NCBI GenBank assembly: GCA_037623315.1
Contig: JBBJJH010000029.1
Location: forward strand, 1-45,945
Length of the DNA stretch: 45,945 nucleotides
Reading direction: 5' to 3'
Source: Halanaerobiaceae bacterium ANBcell28
Lineage (GTDB): Bacteria; Bacillota; Halanaerobiia; Halanaerobiales; DTU029
Part shown: in pieces, positions 1-8,040 of the stretch
Numbering within the stretch: position 1 is the stretch's first letter
How the letters are laid out: every line of letters begins with the position of its first letter
The notes under the pieces: model-generated
The model's input: only the letters and a program-made list of their open reading frames with translations
Told to the model about the DNA's origin: nothing
The model's database searches: none
Translations under genes and position numbers: made by a program

Positions 1-32
1 TGACTAGTACTAATAGGTCGAGGACTTAATCT
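1..32 (+). rRNA. 23S ribosomal RNA, 3' end (partial)
   Basis: The first bases match the conserved 3' terminal segment of bacterial 23S rRNA (GACTAGTACTAATAGGTCGA and the following bases). Only the last ~30 nt lie in the window; the exact 3' end is approximate. The 5S gene follows about 260 bp downstream, so this is the distal part of an rRNA operon. Confidence 0.9.
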
Positions 33-102
33 CATTTTAATTTTTTCTGTATGCAACTTTGAAGGTATGTTTAAAATGTTAAAACAATAAATGATTTAAT
101 AG

Positions 103-130
103 TTGACAAATATAATTTCTATGTTATAAT
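103..130 (+). promoter_or_regulatory. sigma-A promoter P1 in the 23S-5S spacer
   Basis: TTGACA at 103-108 and TATAAT at 125-130, both perfect, with a 16-bp spacer. It lies after the 23S 3' end and reads towards the 5S rRNA and tRNA genes, so the distal part of the operon could be transcribed independently. Confidence 0.7.
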
Positions 131-220
131 ATTTATTGTCGCTGAATAAATTAGGTCATTAACTTGTATAAGTTTAAATAAATGACTTAGTGACTTGACA
201 AATTAATTTTTTAAAATTAT

Positions 221-248
221 TTGACAAAGAAAATTATTATGTTATAAT
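221..248 (+). promoter_or_regulatory. sigma-A promoter P2 upstream of 5S rRNA
   Basis: TTGACA at 221-226 and TATAAT at 243-248 with a 16-bp spacer, about 43 bp before the 5S gene. Another TTGACA at 195-200 has no well-placed -10. This is the second consensus promoter in the same 260-bp spacer. Confidence 0.7.
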
Positions 249-291
249 TATTAAGCGAAAACATTTAAGCAAACATTTAATATAAAAAAGT

Positions 292-409
292 TTTTGGTGG
301 TAATAGCGAGGGGGAAACACCTGTTTCCATTTCGAACACAGTAGTTAAGTCCTTCTGCGCCTATGGTACTGCGAGGGTGACTTCGTGGGAGAGTAGGACA
401 CCGCCAAAA
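292..409 (+). rRNA. rrf: 5S ribosomal RNA
   Basis: The ends TTTTGGTGG (292-300) and CCGCCAAAA (401-409) pair to form helix I. The interior holds the typical GGGGAAACACCTG and TCGAACACAG segments and a 3' GAGAGTAGGAC segment. The length of about 118 nt is normal. Ends are set from the terminal helix. Confidence 0.93.
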
Positions 410-423
410 TTTATTTTAAGTGT

Positions 424-498
424 TAGGGCGTAGCCAAGCGGTAAGGCAATGGGTTTTGGTCCCATGACGCGTAGGTTCGAATCCTACCGCCCTAGCCA
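424..498 (+). tRNA. tRNA-Gln (anticodon TTG)
   Basis: Complete cloverleaf: acceptor TAGGGCG/CGCCCTA, anticodon loop TTTTGGT giving TTG, T-loop TTCGAAT, discriminator G and encoded CCA. First tRNA after 5S. Confidence 0.95.
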
Positions 499-506
499 TT
501 TATCTT

Positions 507-582
507 GGGCCATTAGCTCAGTCGGTAGAGCACCTGACTTTTAATCAGGGCGTCGGAGGTTCGATTCCTCCATGGCTCACCA
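507..582 (+). tRNA. tRNA-Lys (anticodon TTT)
   Basis: Acceptor GGGCCAT pairs with ATGGCTC, anticodon loop CTTTTAA gives TTT, T-loop TTCGATT, discriminator A and encoded CCA. Confidence 0.95.
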
Positions 583-587
583 TTTGA

Positions 588-664
<77 letters not shown>

Positions 665-705
665 ATATAATTTAAAAAAATTTATTTCTCTAAGCATAAA
701 GTTTT

Positions 706-782
706 GCGGGAGTAGCTCAATTGGCTAGAGCATCAGCCTTCCAAGCTGAGGGTTACGGGTTCGAGTCCCGCCTCCCGCTCCA
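706..782 (+). tRNA. tRNA-Gly (TCC)
   Basis: Acceptor GCGGGAG/CTCCCGC, anticodon loop CTTCCAA gives TCC, T-arm ACGGG-TTCGAGT-CCCGC, discriminator T and encoded CCA. Confidence 0.95.
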
Positions 783-798
783 ATAAAACTTTTAACAT

Positions 799-875
799 GG
801 GTCTATAGCTCAGCTGGCTAGAGCATGCGGTTCATACCCGCAGTGTCAGTGGTTCAAATCCACTTAGACCCACCA
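799..875 (+). tRNA. elongator tRNA-Met (CAT)
   Basis: Acceptor GGGTCTA/TAGACCC and anticodon loop TTCATAC with CAT. The loop and flanking stem (CGGTTCATACCCG) resemble elongator Met rather than the lysidine-modified Ile2 tRNA, whose loop is normally CTCATAA. CCA is encoded. Confidence 0.88.
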
Positions 876-878
876 AAT

Positions 879-974
<96 letters not shown>

Positions 975-978
975 ATAT

Positions 979-1054
979 GCCCTCATCGTCTAGGGGTCTA
1001 GGACACCAGGTTTTCATCCTGGCGGCAGGAGTTCGAATCTCCTTGAGGGTGCCA
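979..1054 (+). tRNA. tRNA-Glu (TTC)
   Basis: Acceptor GCCCTCA/TGAGGGT, anticodon loop TTTTCAT gives TTC, T-loop TTCGAAT, discriminator G, encoded CCA. Confidence 0.94.
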
Positions 1055-1058
1055 TTGC

Positions 1059-1134
1059 GGGCGAATAGCTCAGTTGGGAGAGCACCTGCCTTACAAGCAG
1101 GGGGTCACAGGTTCGAGCCCTGTTTCGCCCACCA
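1059..1134 (+). tRNA. tRNA-Val (TAC)
   Basis: Acceptor GGGCGAA/TTCGCCC, anticodon loop CTTACAA gives TAC, T-loop TTCGAGC, discriminator A, encoded CCA. Confidence 0.95.
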
Positions 1135-1186
1135 TTTATTACAATTTAAAAAGATTTTTGATTTGATATTGAGTTAATGAAATTAA

Positions 1187-1263
1187 GGAGGCGTAGCGTA
1201 GTGGTTTATCGCGCCGGCCTGTCACGCCGGAGATCGTGGGTTCAAATCCCATCGCCTTCGCCA
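1187..1263 (+). tRNA. tRNA-Asp (GTC)
   Basis: Acceptor GGAGGCG/CGCCTTC, anticodon loop CTGTCAC gives GTC, discriminator G, encoded CCA. Confidence 0.95.
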
Positions 1264-1266
1264 TTT

Positions 1267-1342
<76 letters not shown>

Positions 1343-1351
1343 ATATATTTT

Positions 1352-1427
1352 GGGGATATAGCTCAGCTGGGAGAGCGCTTGACTGGCAGTCAAGAGGTCA
1401 GGGGTTCAAGTCCCCTTATCTCCACCA
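1352..1427 (+). tRNA. tRNA-Ala (GGC)
   Basis: Acceptor GGGGATA/TATCTCC, anticodon loop CTGGCAG gives GGC (GCC/GCU codons), discriminator A, encoded CCA. An 88-bp gap without recognised content follows. Confidence 0.93.
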
Positions 1428-1515
1428 TGAAAGCTGATGTAAAGTTTTAAACCTAAAGATCAATAAATTAAAGTGAATTGAAATGTGATTTTTAAAACTT
1501 AGAAGAATTAAATAT

Positions 1516-1600
1516 GGAGGGATGCCCGAGTGGCTAAAGGGAGCAGACTGTAAATCTGCCGGCGATGCCTACGAAGGTTCGAATCCTTCTCCCTCCACCA
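1516..1600 (+). tRNA. tRNA-Tyr (GTA)
   Basis: An 85-nt class II tRNA with a long variable arm. Acceptor GGAGGGA/TCCCTCC, anticodon loop CTGTAAA gives GTA, discriminator A, encoded CCA. Confidence 0.95.
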
Positions 1601-1603
1601 TAT

Positions 1604-1678
1604 GCGGGAATAGCTCAGTGGTAGAGCATCACGTTGCCAACGTGAGGGTCGCGAGTTCAAATCTCGTTTCCCGCTCCA
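1604..1678 (+). tRNA. tRNA-Gly (GCC)
   Basis: Acceptor GCGGGAA/TTCCCGC, anticodon loop TTGCCAA gives GCC, discriminator T, encoded CCA. Last tRNA of the cluster. Confidence 0.95.
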
Positions 1679-1687
1679 AATTATAGT

Positions 1688-1710
1688 ACACCCATAAGGG
1701 TGTTTTTTTA
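1688..1710 (+). terminator. terminator of the 5S-tRNA cluster
   Basis: Hairpin CACCC-ATAA-GGGTG (1689-1702) followed by seven T. It lies 10 bp after the last tRNA and ends the stable RNA operon. Confidence 0.9.
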
Positions 1711-1748
1711 GTTATTTTAATTATTTTGATATAGATTAATAATTTTTC

Positions 1749-1777
1749 TTGACAAATTAATAGAAATTACGTATAAT
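1749..1777 (+). promoter_or_regulatory. sigma-A promoter of the pheA T-box transcript
   Basis: TTGACA (1749-1754), a 17-bp spacer and TATAAT (1772-1777): a full consensus promoter. Transcription would start near 1784, just before the T-box leader. Confidence 0.9.
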
Positions 1778-1800
1778 AAGCTAAATAGAATTTTAATAAT

Positions 1801-2113
1801 GTTGAAAACAGTGAACAGGGAAAGTAGTTTAATGAATTTTTTCTAAAGCGAGCCAGTGGTGGTGGAAGACTGGTGAAAATACTTTAAATGAAGTTCCCCT
1901 GGGAGTTGTAGGGCTGAATAATTATAGTAGGTGCTACCGGATGTCAACCGTTAATTATGACTGGTTATCTAAGCTAAGGAAGTATATAATACATACTTCC
2001 ACTTGATTAAACAAAGTTATCCATTGGATAAAATTATTTAATCACTTACGTAACTTAAAGGATGGTATAGCAAGGCAAACCTTGTTCCTTTATAAAGGAA
2101 CAAGGTTTTTTTA
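1801..2113 (+). promoter_or_regulatory. T-box riboswitch leader, probably tRNA-Phe sensing
   Basis: Canonical T-box landmarks appear in order. These are the stem I segment AGCGAGCC...GGTGGTGGAAG (1848-1868), the 3' side of stem I with a likely UUC specifier at 1894-1896, AGTAGGTGCTACCGG (1926-1940), and a degenerate T-box AAAGGATGGTATAGC (2056-2070). Its UGGU (2063-2066) can pair with the 3' ACCA of an uncharged tRNA. A strong terminator closes the leader. The helix CAGGG (1816-1820)/CCCTG (1897-1901) leaves UUC in the specifier loop. UUC is a Phe codon and fits the downstream prephenate dehydratase. One register earlier would read GUU (Val), so the specifier is inferred. Uncharged tRNA-Phe should favour the antiterminator. 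Confidence 0.9.
2078..2113 (+). terminator. T-box leader terminator
   Basis: A perfect 14-bp stem (2078-2091 with 2094-2107) is followed by a T run. It competes with the antiterminator containing 2056-2070. When the tRNA is charged, transcription should stop here before pheA. Confidence 0.92.
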
Positions 2114-2197
2114 ATGTTTAGGAAATTAATTATTAAAAACTTTCTTTAGTAGTTTTTAATATCTATTAAATTAAAATAAAATTAGGAGATGATATTT

Positions 2198-3046
2198 ATG
2201 AAAACAAATAAGTGTGGATATTTAGGACCAGAGGGAACTTTTAGTGAACAGGCAGCAATGAAGTATTGTAGCAAAGAAGATCTATTTTCTTTACGATCTT
2301 TTAATGAGATATTTGAAAAATTGCAAACAGGTGAGATTACAAGAGGAGTTATTCCTATTGAAAATTCCCTTGAAGGAGCAGTTAAGCTATGTATGGATCT
2401 TTTGTATTCGAATTCGTATGTAGTAGTGGTTGATGAGATTATTGTACCTATAAAACATTATCTTATGGCCCCTGCAGGGACAAAAATAAATGATATAAAA
2501 GAACTTTATTCTATAGCACAAATTATAGGTCAAACTAATAAGTATATTAATCAAAACTTAAAAGAGGTTCAGATAAAGTATACTGCTAGTTCTGCTCAAG
2601 CAGCAGAAATTATAGATGGAAATAATACGAAAGCTATGATTGGGTCAAAAAGAATAAGTGAGCTATATGACTTAGAAATATTAGCTGAAGGAATAGAGGA
2701 TATGACAAATAATTATACTCGTTTCTTAGTTGTTGCAAATAAATTAGATGTTAAAGATGAGTTCCCTGAAATGGATAAAGAATATAAAACTTCTATTATA
2801 TGTGCCCCAACGATTAATGAAGCTGGTGTTCTATATAGTATATTAAGTGAATTTAAACGTGAGAATATTAACTTGACTAGAATTGAATCAAGACCGACTA
2901 AGAGACAATTAGGAGAATATGTTTTTTATATTGATTTTGAGGGACATCAAAAAAATCGTCATGTGAGAGTAGCTTTAGACGCAATTGAAAAAAAATCTGT
3001 ATTTTTTAAGATTTTAGGTAGTTATATTAAAGGAGAAATTGAATAA
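2198..3046 (+). CDS. pheA: prephenate dehydratase PheA
   Basis: Converts prephenate to phenylpyruvate, the committed step of phenylalanine synthesis, in the cytoplasm. The 282-aa protein has the N-terminal motif GYLGPEGTFSEQAA, the catalytic TRF motif (residues 174-176, in NNYTRFLVV) and a C-terminal ACT domain with GVLY and ESRP (230-233), the usual phenylalanine-binding elements of feedback-inhibited enzymes. Size and order are those of a monofunctional PDT-ACT enzyme with no chorismate mutase domain. The start is ATG 2198, because AGGAG at 2184-2188 lies 9 bp upstream, whereas the in-frame ATG 2189 touches the ribosome-binding site. It is the first gene after the T-box leader and is probably co-transcribed with the aminotransferase 56 bp downstream. 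Confidence 0.95.
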   Translation: MKTNKCGYLGPEGTFSEQAAMKYCSKEDLFSLRSFNEIFEKLQTGEITRGVIPIENSLEGAVKLCMDLLYSNSYVVVVDEIIVPIKHYLMAPAGTKINDIKELYSIAQIIGQTNKYINQNLKEVQIKYTASSAQAAEIIDGNNTKAMIGSKRISELYDLEILAEGIEDMTNNYTRFLVVANKLDVKDEFPEMDKEYKTSIICAPTINEAGVLYSILSEFKRENINLTRIESRPTKRQLGEYVFYIDFEGHQKNRHVRVALDAIEKKSVFFKILGSYIKGEIE

Positions 3047-3102
3047 AAATAGAAATTAATAATAGAATATACAAAATTTTGATTTTTAGAGGGGAGAGTA
3101 AT

Positions 3103-4212
3103 ATGAGTTTTAAATCTAATGTTGAGAAATTAAGTAGAAAAGAACTTGCTAAGCTAAAGCCTTATATACCTGGTAAACCTATTGAGGAGGTTAAGTTAGA
3201 GTATGGTCTAGAAAATGTTGTTAAGTTGGCTTCTAATGAGAATCCTTTAGGGGTTTCTGAAAAAGTCAAAGCCGCTTTAATTCAGGAATCAGAAAATATA
3301 CATCGCTATCCGGATGGTGCGTGTAGAATTTTAAAAAAAGATCTAGCATTAAAATTAGAAATAAACGAAGATATGCTGCTTTTTGGTAACGGTTCTGATG
3401 GTTTATTAAAGGTATTGGCCGAAACCTTTATAACTGAGGAAGATGAAATTATTATTTCTGATCCTACCTTTGTAGAGTATATATTTGTTTCCAATTTAAT
3501 GGGGGCTAAGCTGAAAAAAGTTAATATGGATCCATATTATCAAGATTTAAATAAAATTGCTGATGCTGTAAATGAAAAAACTAAAATGATTTTTCTGACC
3601 AGTCCTCATAATCCTGCAGGTACAATTATTAAAGATGAAGAGTTAAGATCTTTTATGGATAGTATCCCAAATGATATTATAGTAATTTTGGATGAAGCTT
3701 ATTTTGAATATGTGCAAAGTAAAGACTATCCAGACGCTATAGATTATATTAAAGAAGGATATCCAATCATTTCTTTTAGAACCTTTTCAAAAGCATATGC
3801 CTTAGCAGGGCTGAGGATTGGTTATGCTATTGCTAATCCTGAAATAATTGGATTATTGGCAAAGACTAGAGATCCTTTTAATGTTAATAGATTAGCCCAG
3901 AAAGCTGCTCAAATAGCTTTGCGGGATGAGGATTTTTTAAAAAAGACAATTGAAGTTAATGAATCAGGTAAAAAATACTTGTATAAAGAGTTTGAGAAAA
4001 GAGGAATTAACTATGTTCCAACAGAAGCTAACTTTATATTAGTAGATATGAAATGTGATTCGATGGACTTATTCTCTAAATTATTAAAAATTGGAGTAGT
4101 AATTAGGCCAGGTAAGCCATTAGGCTATCCTGAACACATACGTGTTAGCATAGGTCTCCCTGAAGAAAATAAAATATTCGTTAACAGTATTGACAAAATA
4201 CACTCGAGATAA
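3103..4212 (+). CDS. hisC: histidinol-phosphate/aromatic aminotransferase (HisC family)
   Basis: A 369-aa PLP-dependent class I/II aminotransferase of the HisC family. It shows LASNENPLG near the N-terminus, a FGNGSDG motif, SPHNPAG, DEAYFEY and the PLP-lysine motif TFSKAYALAG with Lys230. HisC enzymes transaminate histidinol phosphate, and many also act on phenylpyruvate and hydroxyphenylpyruvate. The only other genes in its operon are the T-box leader and pheA, so the likely role here is phenylpyruvate to phenylalanine; this is inferred from context. ATG 3103 is chosen because GAGGGGAG at 3089-3096 lies 6 bp upstream. Whether it also serves histidine synthesis depends on whether another hisC exists elsewhere. 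Confidence 0.9.
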   Translation: MSFKSNVEKLSRKELAKLKPYIPGKPIEEVKLEYGLENVVKLASNENPLGVSEKVKAALIQESENIHRYPDGACRILKKDLALKLEINEDMLLFGNGSDGLLKVLAETFITEEDEIIISDPTFVEYIFVSNLMGAKLKKVNMDPYYQDLNKIADAVNEKTKMIFLTSPHNPAGTIIKDEELRSFMDSIPNDIIVILDEAYFEYVQSKDYPDAIDYIKEGYPIISFRTFSKAYALAGLRIGYAIANPEIIGLLAKTRDPFNVNRLAQKAAQIALRDEDFLKKTIEVNESGKKYLYKEFEKRGINYVPTEANFILVDMKCDSMDLFSKLLKIGVVIRPGKPLGYPEHIRVSIGLPEENKIFVNSIDKIHSR

Positions 4213-4349
4213 TATAATTAGTAATTAAATGAGAAGACTTGATAAAGGTTTTTTTGCTGAGTCTTAGTTAAAATTCGGAGTACTACTATTTTGACATTAT
4301 AAGTAGCACTTATTTTGACTTGGTGTTTCTTACAAAAATAAGTTACTCT

Positions 4350-4377
4350 TTGCAAGAATGTTGAAGGATATTATAGT
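4350..4377 (+). promoter_or_regulatory. possible promoter for ilvD
   Basis: TTGCAA (4350-4355), a 16-bp spacer and TATAGT (4372-4377), about 40 bp before the ilvD start. An inverted repeat ATAAGT-AGC-ACTTAT (4299-4313) lies just upstream. Both hexamers are imperfect. Confidence 0.4.
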
Positions 4378-4416
4378 ACCTGAGTAAGAAGTAGATAGAG
4401 TAGGGGAGGTATTTTT

Positions 4417-6078
4417 ATGAATAGTGATGCAATAAAAAAGGGAATTGAAAGAGCGCCACATCGTTCTCTTTTATATGCTACAGGTTTGGATGAAGAAGAT
4501 CTTGACAAACCGATAATAGGTATAGCCAATGCTGCTAATGATATAATTCCAGGACATAAGCATTTAAATTTAATAAGCGAAGAAGTAAAAAATGGTGTTT
4601 ATAGTGCAGGTGGAACACCGATAGCGTTTTCTACGATTGGTGTTTGTGATGGAATTGCTATGGGTCATGAGGGTATGAAGTATTCTTTGCCTAGTCGTGA
4701 ATTAATAGCAGATACAGTGGAGACGATGGCAAGAGCTCATCGTTTTGATGCATTGGTATTAATACCCAATTGCGACAAAATTGTGCCAGGTATGTTGATG
4801 GCTGCATTGCGCTTAAATATTCCAACTATATTAGTTAGTGGAGGGCCTATGTTGGCTGGTAAGCATAAGGGTAAAAGTATAGACCTTCATAATGTTTTTG
4901 AGGCTGTTGGCGCAGTAAATGCAGGAAAAATGGATGAAGAAGAATTGAAAGAAATTGAAAAAGTAGCTTGTCCAGGAGTTGGTTCCTGTGCAGGTATGTT
5001 TACTGCTAATTCTATGAATTGTCTTACAGAGGTATTAGGTCTTGGTTTACCTGGTAATGGAACTATACCTGCTGTATATGCAGAACGGAAAAGATTAGCA
5101 AAACAAGCAGGTAGAGCTGTTATGGATTTAGTTAGAGAAGATATACGACCATTAGATATTGTTAATGAAAAATCGTTTAGGAATGCAGTTGCTGTTGACA
5201 TGGCTCTTGGCTGCTCAACAAATACTGCTTTGCATTTACCGGCTATTGCTAATGAGGCAGGGATAGATTTTGATTTAAGTCTCATAAATGAGGTTGCTAA
5301 GGAAGTTCCTCATATTTGTAGTTTAACTCCTGCTGGCATTAATCATATTGAGGATTTATATCATGCAGGTGGAATACAGGCTGTATTAAAGGTTTTGGCT
5401 GAGGATAATTTAATTGAAGAGGATGTACTGACTGTTACAACTAAAACTCTAAAAGAGAATTTAAAAAGTGTAAATTCAGCTTCAATAAATTATGATATTA
5501 TAAGGCCTTTGGATGACCCATATCATCAGGAAGGTGGATTGGCTGTATTATATGGTAATATTGCTCCAGCAGGATCTGTAGTTAAGCAAGCGGCAGTTGC
5601 AGAGGAAATGCTAGTCCATGAAGGACCGGCTAGAGTATTTAACGGAGAAGAAGAAGCTGTTGAAGCTATTTCTACAGGCAAAATTAAAGCAGGTGATGTT
5701 GTAGTTATTAGATATGAAGGGCCTAAAGGTGGACCTGGTATGCGCGAGATGTTAACACCCACATCATCATTAGCTGGTATGGGATTAGATGATAGTGTTG
5801 CTTTAATTACTGATGGACGCTTTTCTGGTGCTACAAGAGGTGCAGCTATAGGTCATGTTTCACCTGAGGCAGCACTTGCTGGTCCCATTGCTATTATAGA
5901 AGAAGGCGATATTATTAGTATAAATATGAAAGAAAAGAAATTGGAGCTTATAATAGAAGATAAAGAATTAGAAGAAAGAATGAAATCTTTTCAGGCCGAA
6001 TTACCTGAAACTGATGGGTATATTAAAAGATATGCACGTTATGTAAAGACTGCTGATAAAGGTGCAATAGTAGACTAA
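4417..6078 (+). CDS. ilvD: dihydroxy-acid dehydratase IlvD
   Basis: Dehydrates 2,3-dihydroxy-isovalerate and 2,3-dihydroxy-3-methylvalerate to the 2-oxo acids that precede valine/leucine and isoleucine. At 553 aa it is the standard length. Cluster-ligand motifs are present: NCDKIVPGM (Cys119) and [10 protein letters not shown] (Cys185 and Cys191). The C-terminal [10 protein letters not shown] motif of IlvD/Edd enzymes is also seen. An oxygen-sensitive iron-sulfur cluster is expected from the family. ATG 4417 has a GGGGAGG ribosome-binding site. It is the first gene of the Ilv-Leu block, followed by a 290-bp spacer with a terminator before ilvB. Confidence 0.96.
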   Translation: MNSDAIKKGIERAPHRSLLYATGLDEEDLDKPIIGIANAANDIIPGHKHLNLISEEVKNGVYSAGGTPIAFSTIGVCDGIAMGHEGMKYSLPSRELIADTVETMARAHRFDALVLIPNCDKIVPGMLMAALRLNIPTILVSGGPMLAGKHKGKSIDLHNVFEAVGAVNAGKMDEEELKEIEKVACPGVGSCAGMFTANSMNCLTEVLGLGLPGNGTIPAVYAERKRLAKQAGRAVMDLVREDIRPLDIVNEKSFRNAVAVDMALGCSTNTALHLPAIANEAGIDFDLSLINEVAKEVPHICSLTPAGINHIEDLYHAGGIQAVLKVLAEDNLIEEDVLTVTTKTLKENLKSVNSASINYDIIRPLDDPYHQEGGLAVLYGNIAPAGSVVKQAAVAEEMLVHEGPARVFNGEEEAVEAISTGKIKAGDVVVIRYEGPKGGPGMREMLTPTSSLAGMGLDDSVALITDGRFSGATRGAAIGHVSPEAALAGPIAIIEEGDIISINMKEKKLELIIEDKELEERMKSFQAELPETDGYIKRYARYVKTADKGAIVD

Positions 6079-6197
6079 AAATTGTTTTTATAATGAAGAT
6101 TTAACTTTACTTTATATAAAGATTAAGTTTTAAAAATTTAAATATGCAAAAAGTATCTAGAATTTTAGTAGTTAGTAGGGTGTACTTTTGAAATAAA

Positions 6198-6246
6198 CTA
6201 TCAATAATGATAGGGTTACCCTGGGTTGCTATGCCCAGGGTTTTTA
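6198..6246 (+). terminator. terminator or attenuator between ilvD and ilvB
   Basis: Two adjacent hairpins. The first is CTATCA-ATAA-TGATAG (6198-6213), without a T tail. The second is ACCCTGGG/CCCAGGGT (6218-6241), followed by TTTTT. The second is a good intrinsic terminator. It may end ilvD transcription or act as an attenuator for ilvB; no T-box landmarks were seen. Confidence 0.75.
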
Positions 6247-6368
6247 AATTTTATCCAAATCTTACATTTAAGTGAGTTAGTGTTTAAGTTTGACTATATT
6301 AAATATGTTAAGTAATAGATACTTAAAAATAAGTTTAAATAGTATTAGTTTTTAGAGGAGTGATATAA

Positions 6369-8036
6369 ATGGCAAAAATATCCGGTGCCGAGATATTTAT
6401 AGAGTCATTAAAAAAAGAAAATGTGGAGGTTCTTTTTGGATATCCTGGGGGGGCAGTAATTCCTATATACGACAAACTTTATGATGCACCATTTAAAAAT
6501 GTCTTAACAAGACATGAACAAGGAGCTATTCATGCTGCCGATGGATATGCTAGAAGTACAGGAAAAGTAGGTGTTTGTATCTCAACTTCAGGTCCTGGAG
6601 CAACTAATTTGGTTACTGGTTTAGCTACAGCTTATATGGATTCAGTTCCAATGGTTGCTTTTTCCGGACAGGTTTCTAGTAGTTTATTGGGTAAAGATGC
6701 TTTTCAAGAGGCTGATGTTAGAGGAATAACAATGCCTATTACTAAACATAATTATCTTGTAACTGATGTTAAAGATCTGGCTAGAATAATTAAAGAAGCG
6801 TTTTATATTGCTAGTTCTGGAAGACCTGGTCCAGTATTGATAGACTTACCAGTTGATATTACAAAAGAATTAGCTGAATTTGAATATCCTGAGTCAATTG
6901 ATTTACCTGGATATAATCCTGAATACAACATTGATAAAGATAAGTTAAGTGAAGCAGCCGAATTAATAAATTCATCAAAAAAAGCTGTTATATTTGCTGG
7001 TGGTGGAGCTATTAGTTCTGGTGCAGGAAACGTCTTAGAAGCTTTTGCAAAAAAATCTAGAATACCTGTAATAACTTCATTGATGGGTTTAGGTGCTTTC
7101 CCAGAAGATAATGAATTGTCTTTGGGTATGCCTGGTATGCATGGATGTAGATCTGCCAATTATGCTTTGACAGAATCAGATTTAATTATTGCTGTAGGTG
7201 TTCGTTTTGATGATAGAGTTACAGGAAAGCTAGATACTTTTGCTCCAAATGCTAAAGTAATTCATATAGATATTGATCCTGCAGAGATTAGCAAAAATGT
7301 GGATGCATTAATACCTCTTATTGGAGATGCTAAAGAGGTATTAGAGGGCTTAAGTCCTCTAATTAAAGAAAGTAAGAAAGAGGCATGGATTACACAAATA
7401 TGTGAATGGAAAACAAATAATCCTTATAAGTATGATGATGATAGTAATGAAATAAAGCCTCAATATGTAATTGAAGAACTTAATAGATTGACTGATGGGA
7501 AAGCAGTTATTGTAACTGAAGTAGGGCAAAATCAAATGTGGGCTGCTCAATATTACAACTATTCTGTGCCTCGTAATTTCTTAAGTTCTGGTGGATTAGG
7601 AACTATGGGTTATGGTTTACCAGCAGCTTTAGGAGCACAATTAGGAAGAAAAGATGATGTTGTAATTGATATTTCTGGTGATGGAAGCTTCCAGATGAAT
7701 GTACAAGAACTTGCTACAATTAAGAATTATAATTTGCCAGTAAAGATAATTATCTTAAATAATAGTTCGCTGGGTATGGTTAGGCAGTGGCAGGAATTAT
7801 TTTTTGAAAAGAGATATTCTTCAACTATACTGGAAAATCCTGATTTTGTGAAATTGGCAGAAGCATATGGTATTTACGCTGCTAGAATAGAAGATGCTAA
7901 GGAATTGTCAAAAGCTCTTGAAGATGCTTTAAATCATGATGGTCCGGTTTTAATGGACATAAAAGTGGCACAGGAGGAAAATGTATTTCCTATGGTGCCT
8001 GCTGGTAAAGGTATTCAAGAAATGATAGGAGGTTAG
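6369..8036 (+). CDS. ilvB: acetolactate synthase large subunit IlvB
   Basis: Catalyses the first common step of branched-chain amino acid synthesis: condensation of two pyruvates, or pyruvate with 2-oxobutyrate. The 555-aa ThDP enzyme shows FGYPGGAVIP, the cofactor-activating Glu50 in RHEQGAIHAADG, and the ThDP/Mg motif beginning GDGSFQMN (437-444) and ending in NN near 465. MVRQWQE and MVPAG-type C-terminal motifs are typical of the biosynthetic anabolic enzyme rather than the catabolic AlsS. ATG 6369 follows AGAGGAG. It is coupled to ilvN 4 bp downstream, its regulatory subunit. Confidence 0.96.
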   Translation: MAKISGAEIFIESLKKENVEVLFGYPGGAVIPIYDKLYDAPFKNVLTRHEQGAIHAADGYARSTGKVGVCISTSGPGATNLVTGLATAYMDSVPMVAFSGQVSSSLLGKDAFQEADVRGITMPITKHNYLVTDVKDLARIIKEAFYIASSGRPGPVLIDLPVDITKELAEFEYPESIDLPGYNPEYNIDKDKLSEAAELINSSKKAVIFAGGGAISSGAGNVLEAFAKKSRIPVITSLMGLGAFPEDNELSLGMPGMHGCRSANYALTESDLIIAVGVRFDDRVTGKLDTFAPNAKVIHIDIDPAEISKNVDALIPLIGDAKEVLEGLSPLIKESKKEAWITQICEWKTNNPYKYDDDSNEIKPQYVIEELNRLTDGKAVIVTEVGQNQMWAAQYYNYSVPRNFLSSGGLGTMGYGLPAALGAQLGRKDDVVIDISGDGSFQMNVQELATIKNYNLPVKIIILNNSSLGMVRQWQELFFEKRYSSTILENPDFVKLAEAYGIYAARIEDAKELSKALEDALNHDGPVLMDIKVAQEENVFPMVPAGKGIQEMIGG

Positions 8037-8040
8037 TGTA

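Noticed and set aside
799-875. tRNA with CAT anticodon as the TilS substrate tRNA-Ile2
   Set aside because: The anticodon arm matches elongator tRNA-Met; the Ile2 type normally has a CTCATAA loop with a different stem. The Ile2 gene was not found in the window.
4213-4416. T-box or leader peptide before ilvD
   Set aside because: None of the T-box landmarks (AGTAG, GGTGGTACC-like core, strong terminator) is present, and no short frame rich in Leu/Val/Ile codons with a ribosome-binding site was seen.
4887-5285. Minus-strand open frame of 132 codons inside ilvD
   Set aside because: It lies fully antisense to a conserved enzyme gene with no ribosome-binding site. Similar antisense frames in ilvB, metH, tex and ftsH were dropped for the same reason.
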